Assembly (NCBI GenBank): GCA_037903475.1
Contig: JBAJFG010000126.1
Location: forward strand, 806,001-870,000
DNA: 64,000 nucleotides
Reading direction: 5' to 3'
DNA from: Ancylostoma caninum
Lineage: Eukaryota; Nematoda; Chromadorea; Rhabditida; Ancylostomatidae
Positions 54,780 through 64,000 of this stretch are shown in pieces (positions within the stretch are counted from its first letter, which is position 1; each line of letters starts with the position of its first letter). The position numbers and the translations under genes are program-made. The notes under the pieces were generated by a model. The model was not told the origin of the DNA. It did not search any database and was given only the letters and a program-made list of their open reading frames with translations.

Positions 54780-55175
54780 CTTTAAGTTAGTTGAAAGTTG
54801 GAAACGTCGAAAACCCCATAAGTTACGCGTTTCTTTGGCCGAGAATTTTGAATTTTGAGATCCTTTTTTTTTGAAATTTTGAAATTCTCAGCCAGTGGAC
54901 GAGAGGCTTCTCGAGGAGCTAGCCGAGAGTGCGGCATGTTTTTCCGAAACAGCATTACTTGATCGGTTGATAATAACAACTGCTTAGAAGTTCATTTTTA
55001 CGTGCAACCTCTACCTCTCAGCTCCGCTTTTGCTAGCTTCCTAGCGAGGAAACACATCCGCTCCTGCGTCTAATCTTGCCTGAAGAGTAGGGGTATTTGA
55101 GGCTGTTTTCATATATCAAACACATCACTGGAATCAGCTCTTCATACCCAATATGAGGTGAGACACTGCCTTTAA
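54780..55175 (+). repeat. Dispersed repeat R, copy 1
   Basis: ACGTCGAAAACCCCATAAGT, GTGCGGCATGTTTT, CCGCTTTTGCTAGCTTCCTA and GAGACACTGCCTTTAA recur at 58825-59540, where a MITE is inserted between AGTTCATTTTA and the next block. Confidence 0.7.
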
Positions 55176-55801
55176 CATCGTTCCGCTTTGAATTAACCCA
55201 ATGCGAAAGAATGATGATTTATGACGAGCACGCAACTCTCTGGAACGAATCCTTCTGTTATTTGTTACTCCTCATTGATGTGGTGTAGTGGATGTGAACG
55301 TGGACGAGGAGCAAATCTGATGAACTCATCATCTCGGTGTCGGTCGGTAGCTATTCTTTTCTGCGAGCGTGCTCTTGTATGTAAAAGCAGTGATTATTTA
55401 AGTGAGAGAAGCAATGTTGTCCACTCCGAAGTTCGCTAATAGAAAATATTGCTGCAGATCGTCCTCGTCCGCAGATAAGGTAAACGAAAAAAGCAAAATA
55501 ATCAGAAGACATCCAAATTTTAGCGATAGCATTAGTTGGCTTCAAAACGGTCCAGCTCCGCCAAAAGCGTATAATTGAAAAGAAATACTCTTGTAACCCA
55601 ACAAACCAGCCGTCTTCACCTCGAACTTGAGAGGCATAATTGTTTTCTTGGCCGGGTTGCCGTTGAAATCTGTAGCCCGAAGGTTTATAATCCATAGCCT
55701 CGTCAGAGCTGGATATGACCCGCAATTTTTTCTTGAACCATATGATAATAATAATATTCTGCAGCTGCCCGACGAGGCTCGCGTCCTCTTCCCCAATGTG
55801 G
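55176..55801. other. open frames behind the transporter gene
   Basis: The minus strand is open from 55800 to 55351 (EEDASLVGQLQNIIII, SSDEAMDYKPSGYRFQRQ) and the plus strand from 55611 to 55809 (SLVRAGYDPQFFLEPYD). Neither joins in phase to the transporter exon. This may be 3' untranslated sequence or an exon of another gene. Confidence 0.3.
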
Positions 55802-58800
55802 TCAGTTAACGCCTACTGAAGTGGTACAAGTCTTACCGTCTATCCTTCCAAGTTCGCTTCCAATGATCGAAGATTGAATCGTAGCTTGCGCCTTCGCTCT
55901 TTTCTCCAACAACCATTGAGGTCGCATTAGCATGTGAACGCCCCTAAAAGAGAAGCATCAGTAATGAAAATAAATGTCTTGGAGGCTGAGTAGCAGAATG
56001 TCGCTAGAATGACACTTACCCCTGGCCTACGACAACGAACGTCTGTAGAACACCTCCAACAAAGAAAGCAAACCCAGGCCACCATTCCACTGAAGCAGTG
56101 AATATGGAATTGAAAATAGCAGCAGACAACATTGGACAGGTCGCCATGATCATTGAACACACTGGAAGACAACGACTGTTTTAATCAAATTCCAGATTAT
56201 GGCTATACCATATAACATAGGAAGTTCAAATTATGCAAACAAAGACTTTTCTTCATTTGTTAAGAAGATTACTTTAGGGAAGAAGAACAGCCTCAAGAGC
56301 CTCTCTTTTTTTGTGAACTCTGTACAAACAGTGTACTATCCTCAATTAAGGGACGGAAGTTCAATCTACTAACATTAGTAGTGGACTCCGTTTCATAAGT
56401 GACTGATATGAAGAACATAATATTAGGCTACGAGTACACTCTCGAGGAGTATGGCACCTAGCAGCGCTGCCTCTTTTTTTTATTTTTTATTTTTCAATTG
56501 ATTAGCACCCCTACCTGACGCTAGAATGTGGGATGGAGTAGCAAAATGAGCTATGAACTAAACCTTCAAACTTTCGAGTAAGTGTGTCACTAGGGGCGCA
56601 TTCACAGCCCAGGTTTAGACTGGTGCTGCAGCCACGGAATCTCTTTATCCTCTTGAGGCGAACGGTACTCACATGTGTATTATACGCACGTAGGATGAGC
56701 ACGTTATCACAACTTATTATGATATTGTTGATAACCAACTATGTGAATAATCAAACTCCATCAATATTTCCAACTTTTTTCATGGCCTTCGAAATTTACA
56801 AAAGATGCGGGTGCACCGATGGAGGACAGGTGTGCCAGGGCCCTATTCATATTTCCCCCAAGCACTTCGGAACGGACACAAAAGCAAAGAAATATGGAGA
56901 AACACCGCCCGACAACAGAAGTGTCTAGCAGATCTGCAGTAATTAGTGCGGCAAGGTGGACCAGACGTGCAGTATTTTGTGAGAAGAGAGGAATTGATTG
57001 GCATTTTGAAATCATATTGTTATTTCTAGCATTACTGCTGGAGGCTCGAATATGAGATGACTCACGCCTCATTCTTGAAGTAAACTATCTAGTAAACTAT
57101 CTAGTTTCGCTAGGCGTTGCGGTCGCTTCGGGAACTTCATTTTTGATGCGCATTGATCGGGCTTTAGCAGTTTGGGCAACAAAACGTAGGCAACAAAACG
57201 TATAACATGGTTGTAGTTACAGTACAGTAATGAAGTACATTCGTGTACATAACGTTGTGGATGTAATGAGGATAATGCACACAATGATTATGAACGGAAC
57301 CTCAAAATTTCACTTGATTTTTAGAACTATGTTGGTGTTTCATTGTGGTGACCCGTTTCATGTCTTCAATGAATTTCAGTGGTAAATGAATTTTTAGGCT
57401 CAATCTACATTTTTCACTATTGAACCTATCCACCTCAATTTTTTCTGAATTCGAATTTTTCGGTTTCGTAACCGTTGACACTTACTAAAAGGCTACTTTT
57501 TGCCTTACAAGGGAAGTGCAAGAGGCCCTGCTTGCAGATCGCAGTGAAACCCCTCTGGCTTGTATCTTTGTTTGAGTAGGTGCTGACGTACCATCCATGG
57601 AATAACTACATTAAACGTAGTTTACTCCTGTAGTTTTTCCGTTGCTAGCACGTCAGCAAGGATACGTATTGTCTTCCAACCTTTCAAACTTGATTTTAAT
57701 AAGATAGGAGGAATAAAAAACGAGAATGCAAAACGGATGCTCATGAAGAGGTTTTAACCCTCAAACCAACCTTCGCTGACGGCCGGGCGGTGCAACGAAT
57801 ATGGTAGTGTGGTGAAATTTATATTTTTGGAAACGTGGGCAGTAATGAAATACATAGTCTAGCTCATACTCAAACAAAGATTCAAGCCAGATAGGTTTCA
57901 TCCCGATCTGCGAGTCTGGCCTCTTGCACATCCCTTGTTGGCGAAGAGAGCGAGGGTCATTGTGAAAGGCAGCGGCTCACCTCACGGGCCGCTCAGTCGG
58001 ACGTATGCTCCACGGATCTCCCTCCTACGAGGGATCCCAGCCGATTTGCTGCGAGGCTACGTGGCGCGACCCCGGGTGGCGGATAGGGGGTTTACCGCGG
58101 ACCAAAAGCAGCCATGCGCTTGCCCTGCGACGCGGGTAGATCTAGGGGATGGACTCCTTAGTTCGACAGTGCTGGATTCGATTCATACGGCCGGCATATG
58201 AGTGTGAACATGCACTCACGCGCGTGGGTGTGTGCAAATGCTTTGTGTGGGCTGTATCCTGCAGTTCGGATTTGGCCAAAAGCTCGCATTCTAACGACTG
58301 GGAAGCGCATGAGAGGCGAGTAGGGGCCGCCTCTAACAAATAAGTCCCTTGTCCACGGGGGGAATCCTTCTCCTCGTCATTCGAATGCCGGCGACAGGCC
58401 GTAGTGACAGGCCGGCTGACGAACACCCCACGTCACATCTAATGGATCATGACGTCAAATGGATTCAAGAAGAAGGCTACGGCGTACGCGGGAATCGACG
58501 CCCACTCGCGGGGCCCGGTGAGTGTGGACAATAATATGCGAGGGTCCCCGATGCTTCGCGAACGGCGGCATCGGGGGGCAAGCAGGCGAGTCGTTAAGGA
58601 TAATAACGTAGCCAAGACGCGTATTGCTACTTTGAACGTCGGCACGTTGACAGGCCGTTCATTTGAACTGGCAGCAGCACTGCAGCGCCGTCGAATCGAC
58701 TTGTGTGCGGTGCAGGAGACGAGGTGGTCTGGCAGCAAATCCAAGGACATCGGGTGCGGGTTCAAAATCGTCTACAATGGTAGCCCAGGTACGTATGCAA

Positions 58801-61800
58801 GCCACTGAGCACAAAAATGTGCTTTTAGTTTCACGGAAACGTCGAGAACCCCATAAGTTACATGTTTCTTTGGCCCAGAATTTTGAAATTCTCTGTCAGT
58901 GGACGAGAGGATTCATTTCGTAACTCAAGCTTGCGGAGGGTGCGGCATGTTTTCAACACGGCAATGTTTGTTCATTCTATACTACTGCTGAGAAGTTCAT
59001 TTTAAGGGGTTTTTTACAGTTTTGACACTCCGCGCCACGCCCTATGCTTAAGCATAGGCATCGTCAACGCATTTGCGAGCTCACGCGAGTTTTCAGCGTC
59101 ATCTGCCGCAAGAGGGTCCTTTCACAGTTTTGCCGCTGCGCGCCAGTTTGGGAGCTCGCTCTGCGGGCTGCGGCAAGGAATGCTTCGTGGCATTCTTTGC
59201 CGCTGCGGCAACGCTGCAAAAAGGAATTTCATTGCGAGGCGAGAAGTGAGCTCGCAGTGGTTCACTTCTCGCGCCGCGCCGCGCCGCACAGTGCTGAAAA
59301 CTGTAAAAATCTCTTCAATGGGCAATCTCAACTTCCCAGCTCCGCTTTTTCCAGCTTCCTAGCAAGGGAACTCATCCGCTCCAATGTCAGGTTCGGCCTT
59401 CAATATGGGGGTATTTCACCGTTTTCTTTTTTAGATAACAGGCACATTATTGGAATCAGCGCGTCAAGTACGTAGTAGTAGTCAAGCAGATTCCGTTGAT
59501 ATCTCTTCACCCTCCATGAGATGAGACACTGCCTTCAAGGCTATGGTTTGTAATGGGGTAAAATAGATCAAAGAATAACTTAGGGAAGGCACCTGTCAAC
59601 TTACGCTCAACTCCGAGGTGACACGTGTATGACCGATTAACGTTAAATGCTCTGTGTAAGACCTATGGCTACTACACAGCGACGTTGTCGCTCCGATCGT
59701 TCACCATCTCCAGTGTTCTCACAGTGGACTGTACCAATACGGTATTCCATGCAACTAACTATGTAATAAGAAACGAGAACTCGTAACATTTTGTTCTCAT
59801 CATTTCTTTTCATTTCCTTCACCACACGGTGTCGCTGTGAAGTATGCCGCGGACCTATACTCAGACAAAGTATCGCACACGTGCGTAGGGCACCCGGAGA
59901 GCTTGGTCAGGGGACCCAGTCTGTGACAGACCACAAGTCCCGACTTAGTCTTCCACAAGTCCCGGTACCCTCCTCCGCATGTCCTGAAATGGGGTTTTTT
60001 GAACAAAACTTATCCTCCCACTACCACTCGAGGATTTCGAACTGACCTACCGATCATTTACCATTGCTTTTCGATTGCTTCACAGTCTGCTGCTTTACCT
60101 CTGCTCCATCCGTGCCTACAGGCGAGGGACTACCCGAGGCATCCACCAATGTTTTTATCACGGTGAATCACGACCAAACGTTGAATACATAACTCCTAAG
60201 AGCCTGTGGAGATATTGGCACCCTCACCGCCAAGAACTATGGACTGCTTTACCGTTCAGACCGATTTCATTGATTCTTGCTTAATTTTGTCCAGAAATCG
60301 CTGGCGACATGTCTGTTGGGTTGTTTGATAAGCTAAACACAAATATAGCCACAGTTTCGTTTAAAAGCATTGGTTAAACCATTGATTTTATCGAGTTATA
60401 CGTTTTTGATCGGGAGACAATGAGTACATGCCCACTGAGATTTTCTAATGCGCTGAACACAAATATGACGAAAATTCTGCGGCAAAATATCGGCTCATTG
60501 GCTGTTTATTGATTTCTTATTCAAACGAATTTTCAACTCTTGTTCAGAGGTGGGTCAGTGAGGAAATGTGCATTATGTGCATGAAACGTCCACCCAATTT
60601 CAAATAGTCCATACAGTGTACATAGTCTCTCATGAAAACCATGAAAATCTACCTTAAAAAATCGCAGAGCAACTCCACGCTGGTTTCGAGGGCTTGGCCA
60701 CCTTTTGCCATATCTCTGTTCTTGAAGACTTAACAACAGTATCGCTATTGGTATTCCCTCAGTGGTGCGTACTTGCGGCAGGTTTCGATTCGTACGTCAA
60801 TATAGAGAAAATCTTTTTGTTTGCAAAAGTGCGCATTAGAAAGCTTCAGCTCTCGAGCTCTCACTACAGTTCACACTCGTAATCTGATCAGGTATAACCC
60901 GTAGCCTGGTCTGGAAACAGCAACGCCTGGAGTCCGTATAGGCAACATCTGAGGTTAGAGTCAGTTCCGGTGTTGACTCGCAATTTCTCCGAGCCTACAT
61001 AAGGAAGTGCTGATTCAGCCGTGGCCTCTTAAAAAACAGGGTTCCGTCATGTATACTATCGTTCACGCCAGCTCACACTGATTTTCTCACCATGAAAATC
61101 TCGAGAGCGATTTCTCAGGTAGGACTCTGTTGCTGTTAGGGCACACACAGAGATAAAAGTGCTATATTCTGAGAAGAGACACTTCAGAGATTTGAACGAT
61201 GAATGCTGTTTTTAGAGTGAATATGACAATACTAAACATTATTATAAGAGAAATTTCCAGAGTGTTTATGATTTTAAAAAAAGCGTATTATACGTTATTA
61301 TAGGAGAAGGATGGAGTGCAGGGCTATAAGTAGTGGAAAAATATGCAGAACTCGCTGCTCTGTGAAGTCAAGCATCAGGGAGTTCTCGGATTAACTGCCA
61401 TGTTCCTCTGCACCCATCCGAGAGTTTTATGAGAGTTCGGGGGTATGTCGCACCCCCGACTACATACTACGCATGTCCCGAAGCAAGCGGATGCCGCATG
61501 ACCACTAAACTTCCTTAAGAAATGAGGGCTACTCAGACAATTTCGGGAGCAAATCCCGTTCCAACCGCCAGCAAATCGCCGAAACGTTTGAACGAGGAAC
61601 AATATCGGGCAAATAGCGGGCGAAACCACGCATGTTGCGGGCCAAACGCGCGGTCGGGCGAATCGCGCGCTGAACGCAGAGTCATTCGGGCTAAAGCACC
61701 ACCGTCGAGGTTCCGCCCGCTATGTGAAGAGTGTCGGGCATCTGCTCGCTTTCTGCGGCCAAGACCGCCGGCAAATATCTCCAAAAAGCGGTCTGAACGA

Positions 61801-63948
61801 CTACATATTTCTGCTGAATGAGGAATTGGCTCGGTCGGAATGGTTGGTTTGTGGTAGCACGCACGTAATAGAGGATGAAGGCAACACCGGTATGGAAGAG
61901 ATCAGCAGCATGGATGGCCTAGTGGATAAAGCAGCGGACTCTCAGTCGGTCATAAAGGATGGTCAGGTTGGTCCGAATCCTCTCAGTAATAGAAGAAGGC
62001 TAGCACTACAAAACCATTTATATGGCTTGCGAACAGCCACCTTTTCATATTTCTTATAAGAAATTGCATATTTGTGTTGTTTTTATACTCTGCTGGATCA
62101 CTTTGGATCCACAACAGCTTCGAACCCGCAGCTCCTCCGTACGAGACTGTGCCCAAGCAGTGACCACGCTGCCAGAGGTTGTCACGGTACCGGCGTCTAG
62201 CTGACAGGTAATTATGGGAAATACCGCCTTGTGCGCTGGATTAGGAACAGTAGTGCCTGGTGGCTTGCGGGCTCATGGCGGCCTGAACGTGGACAGTACT
62301 CGGGCAGATAGGAATGCAAGCCCCGTTTTCAGCGGCCCTACAGCGGCCTGAATGCGACTACTTCTCGGGCGAAAACACCCAAACGCTCGTTCCGACCCTC
62401 GCCCCCGCTCGTTCGGAACGGGATTGGCCTCCGAAATTGTCTGAGCATTGTCCTCCGCATGTCCTGACATTTTTGTCTGAGTATAAATGGTTTAATTTCT
62501 TCGGTTTGATATGATAACGGCTCGTATGGGTATGTAAAGGGATGATGTAGGCAGGTTCCGTTCAGATACAATGGAGAGGGACCGAACACGGCGGGGATGT
62601 GGAGTCAATGCAGTTCGCACGGCATTTCACCTAGGACTGTGTCCCAGCATTTAGCGAGTGGATATCTGGGATCATTCCGTGTTTCTACTACTGGGCGCTG
62701 GCGCTCTCTTCCTGCTGCGGTGCCTAGAAGTGGGAAAAGGAGAAATGTCGCAGGAACCCAAAAATCAATAACTTTCCAAAAGATATATCGATACTCGCTT
62801 CAAGGTGGCCCCGTTTCGAAAAACTCCTCCAACCATTCAGCTAGGCAGTGAGTGGCAGGATGAAGGATACTACGGGCGCGGGTCTGCCGCATCGTGCAGA
62901 TATGTGGTGCGGCACGGCAAACCTGACGCGCGGTAGTCTGTAATTGGAGAACTATGGACCGGCACTATATCACTTCCTTGTACACCAAAACCACTGCACC
63001 AGAGTTCGCATGCGGAATAGGTAGCGGCGTCTAGGCAGACAAAGGAAATGCAATTTTTTGTGATATTGGGAGAAAGTTCTCGAAGTTCAGATCAATGAAA
63101 GTGCGACGTTATCTGGTAATTTTCAATTGACCACACTGACATCTTTGATGACTAAAGCGCGGTGTGCTTTGCTCTATATGTGTATCTGGATGACACACTA
63201 AGTGCTAACAAAGTAAAAACTAAAAGATAAAGGCTCTGAACAAAAGCTTCATTGCTTTTGCACCAACTTGCCACAATGTTCTAGTGAACACAACTACTTG
63301 GAACAAGTCTGTTCGTAGAAGCAAAACCTATGAGTCGACCTAATATTCGATAGTAATGCTGTGGATACGGTGACACAAATTACAGATCTTCACCTGTATG
63401 TAAACGAGCTGTTTGGTCTTTGGAAACCATTCGAGGTAGGAAAGTTCTATATCCAGGACCAATAGCTCCGCAGAAGATTGCGAACACAGAGGCTGAAAAA
63501 CTATTCTTTTTGTTATAACAAATACTGCAAATCAGTAGAAAGCTTTTTTTTTTTCGCAGAATTCCTTGTTCCGAAAAAAATGACAAGATTTGCCAACTCA
63601 GGAAAATCTCCTCAGTAGTGTGAGCACCAGCGATCATGAAGAAAGACACTGCTGAAGCTGCAATGCCCATTATAATCATCAAGTTGTCTCTACCCAAGCA
63701 ATGAACTAATGCGAATATCAGTGGACCTGAATGTAAAATTGGTGCATAGTACTGCAAACGAGTGGGGAAATGTATAATTCGCACGAAATGCTTGAAAATA
63801 ACGTACAGATGACCATGCCGAGCGAAAACAGGAACCCACGGAGAAGCGAAAAATAGCTGAACATTTTATCACCCCATGAAAATGGCTTTCTTTTGAGAAA
63901 CAGCAGCAGCAAGGATGGGTCTGAAGCAATACGATAGGGGTGCATATC
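55802..63948 (-). CDS. SLC46-like MFS transporter, C-terminal half (five exons)
   Basis: Minus-strand exons: 63807-63948, 63598-63726, 63394-63492, 56020-56161 and 55802-55943 (TGA at 55802-55804). Every junction keeps phase and has usable sites (TTTTTGTCAG/GAT, TCT/GTACGT, TTTTTCAG/CC, ACAG/GTGAAG, GTCTTCCAG/TG, AGGG/GTAAGT, CTCTTTTAG/GG). The product reads LLFLKRKPFSWGDKMFSYFS, LGMVICPLIFALVHCLG, IMGIAASAVSFFMIAGAH, CGAIGPGYRTFLPRMVSKD, QTARLHTVCSMIMATCPML, FTASVEWWPGFAFFVGGVL and GGVHMLMRPQW: about six membrane helices, a cytosolic loop before the RTFLPRMVS segment and a polar tail. That pattern fits the second half of SLC46 (proton-coupled folate/heme carrier) relatives. Exons for the first half lie beyond the window. 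The intron 56162-63393 is 7.2 kb and full of mobile DNA. A GTAAGA donor inside the last exon (55836) may give another C-terminus. Confidence 0.8.
56162..56699 (-). other. transporter intron, unique part
   Basis: AT-rich intron sequence with no repeat partner seen. Confidence 0.5.
56700..57060. repeat. Dispersed repeat C fragment in the transporter intron
   Basis: GAAATTTACAAAAGATGCGG, GTGCACCGATGGAGGACA and the following block resemble 40265-40320 and 41290-41335. Confidence 0.5.
57061..57506 (-). other. transporter intron, no feature
   Basis: Nothing recognised except a 14 bp direct duplication, GTAAACTATCTAGT, at 57080-57103. Confidence 0.4.
57507..57938. mobile_element. MITE with about 85 bp inverted ends (432 bp)
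   Basis: ACAAGGGAAGTGCAAGAGGC at the left pairs with the right end, as do TTGCAGATCG, GTGAAACC and TCTTTGTTTGAGTA. Inside, GTGCTGACGTAC and GCACGTCAGC form a second hairpin. Confidence 0.75.
58011..58787 (+). pseudogene. RTE copy with intact 5' end, 3' end missing
   Basis: It starts CACGGATCTCCCTCCTACGA exactly where the full RTE starts, runs through the same 5' untranslated part and into the ORF: MRGSPMLRERRHRGASRR, TRIATLNVGTLTGRS, CAVQETRWSGSKSKDIG. It stops abruptly after the codons for NGSPGT. ACGTATGC stands directly before the 5' end and again directly behind the break. About 80% of the element is absent. It lies in the transporter intron, opposite to the gene. Confidence 0.85.
58825..59540 (+). 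repeat. Dispersed repeat R, copy 2
   Basis: Matches 54780-55175 on both sides of the MITE at 59004-59315. Confidence 0.7.
59004..59315. mobile_element. MITE, AAGGGGTTTTTACAGTTTT ends, copy 2
   Basis: Left AAGGGGTTTTTTACAGTTTT and right AAAACTGTAAAAATCTCTT. The interior follows the 35452 copy, including GAGGCGAGAAGTGAGCTCGC. The repeat R copy at 54990 is the empty site. Confidence 0.8.
61532..62445 (+). mobile_element. CTCAGACAATTTCGG element, full copy (914 bp)
   Basis: The left CTCAGACAATTTCGGGAGC and AAATCCCGTTCC pair with the right GGAACGGGATT and CCTCCGAAATTGTCTGAG. The empty site in the partner element (49130, read in reverse GGACTATCGTC) gives a 2 bp duplication, TA/CA. The inside carries the tRNA-like segment at 61912-61990. 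Stretches of GCGGGC-rich sequence near both ends are also partly inverted. Non-coding. Confidence 0.85.
61912..61990 (+). repeat. tRNA-like A/B box segment inside the 914 bp element
   Basis: GATGGCCTAGTGGATAAAGC (A box region), GCGGACTCTCAGTC (anticodon-arm-like) and GGTTGGTCCGAATCC (B box) follow at tRNA-like spacing. The copies at 2404-2476 (minus) and 3003-3083 keep both boxes. I do not call it a working tRNA. Confidence 0.6.
62510..62880. repeat. Family B element, interior fragment
   Basis: GATAACGGCTCGTATGGGTA, ACACGGCGGGGATGT and CAAGGTGGCCCCGTTTCG follow the interior of 18971-19625. Confidence 0.5.
62881..63393 (-). other. transporter intron, unique part
   Basis: CTTTTGCACCAACTTG near 63256 resembles a lone mariner end. 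Nothing else seen. Confidence 0.4.
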
Positions 63949-64000
63949 CTGACAAAAATTGTTTTCTCACTTTTTTTTCAAATGTATAGTTATCAATTAT

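Larger units (their letters stand above)
59860..62481. mobile_element. 1.7 kb CTCAGACAAA element, copy 2, with nested insert
   Basis: Ends CTCAGACAAAGTATCGC and CATTTTTGTCTGAG, flanked by TATA on both sides. Without the nested 914 bp element the length is about 1708 bp. It is the inverted partner of 49095-50862. Confidence 0.8.

Noticed and set aside
55351..55800. Last exon of the transporter
   Set aside because: The long minus frame cannot be joined to the exon ending at 55837 in phase, and that exon has its own TGA at 55802.

Overview
The window looks like nuclear DNA of a parasitic nematode, probably a strongylid such as a hookworm. This is inferred from several things. Host exons are small, with nematode-style acceptors (TTTTCAG, TTTTTAG) and some very short introns (56 and 86 nt). 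The mobile elements are RTE and CR1-like LINEs, many decayed mariners and dozens of short inverted-repeat elements. There is no rRNA, CRISPR array or operon-like packing. The species cannot be read from the sequence alone.

Host genes are few, all on the minus strand, and their exons float in repeat DNA. (1) 55802-63948 is the C-terminal half of an SLC46-like major facilitator transporter: five exons whose phases all agree, with one 7.2 kb intron filled with nested elements. (2) 31757-33667 holds the last three exons of a type I membrane protein with a long Pro/Thr-rich stalk, a basic patch, one transmembrane helix and a short tail. (3) 52727-53172 is a two-exon reading frame whose second exon resembles the end of a CUB domain. 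(4) 17857-18271 has two exons of a Ser/Pro-rich secreted-type protein with an in-frame TAA. Weaker exon candidates lie near 9.0, 10.7, 23.1-23.5, 27.3-27.5, 29.7, 30.5, 35.3 and 53.6 kb.

Mobile DNA dominates, in this order: an RTE 3' end (1-643); nested CTCAGACAA elements (1.9-3.5 kb); a CR1-like LINE (4.3-8.9 kb) broken by a 135 bp element; a GGCTGACCGCGG element (9.7-10.5 kb); a 5.1 kb composite with mariner-type ends (11.8-16.9 kb); a repeat carrying a minisatellite (20.0-21.3 kb); a LINE fragment split by a 270 bp element (21.4-22.5 kb); a full-length RTE with an intact 996-codon ORF and 20 bp target duplications (23.6-27.1 kb); mariner relics (28.3, 35.8, 43.3 and 51.0 kb); a tyrosine recombinase relic (38.4-39.3 kb); and two inverted copies of a 1.7 kb element (49.1 and 59.9 kb), the second carrying a 914 bp element inside it.

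The main observations are these. At least three otherwise unrelated families share the terminus CTCAGACAA. One of them has inverted ends and also carries a tRNA-like A/B-box segment. Two insertions can be dated against empty sites in this same window. An RTE copy has an intact 5' end but no 3' end, the reverse of normal LINE truncation. The recombinase frame holds three stops, all TAG. I could not run any search, so family names rest on motif recognition by eye.
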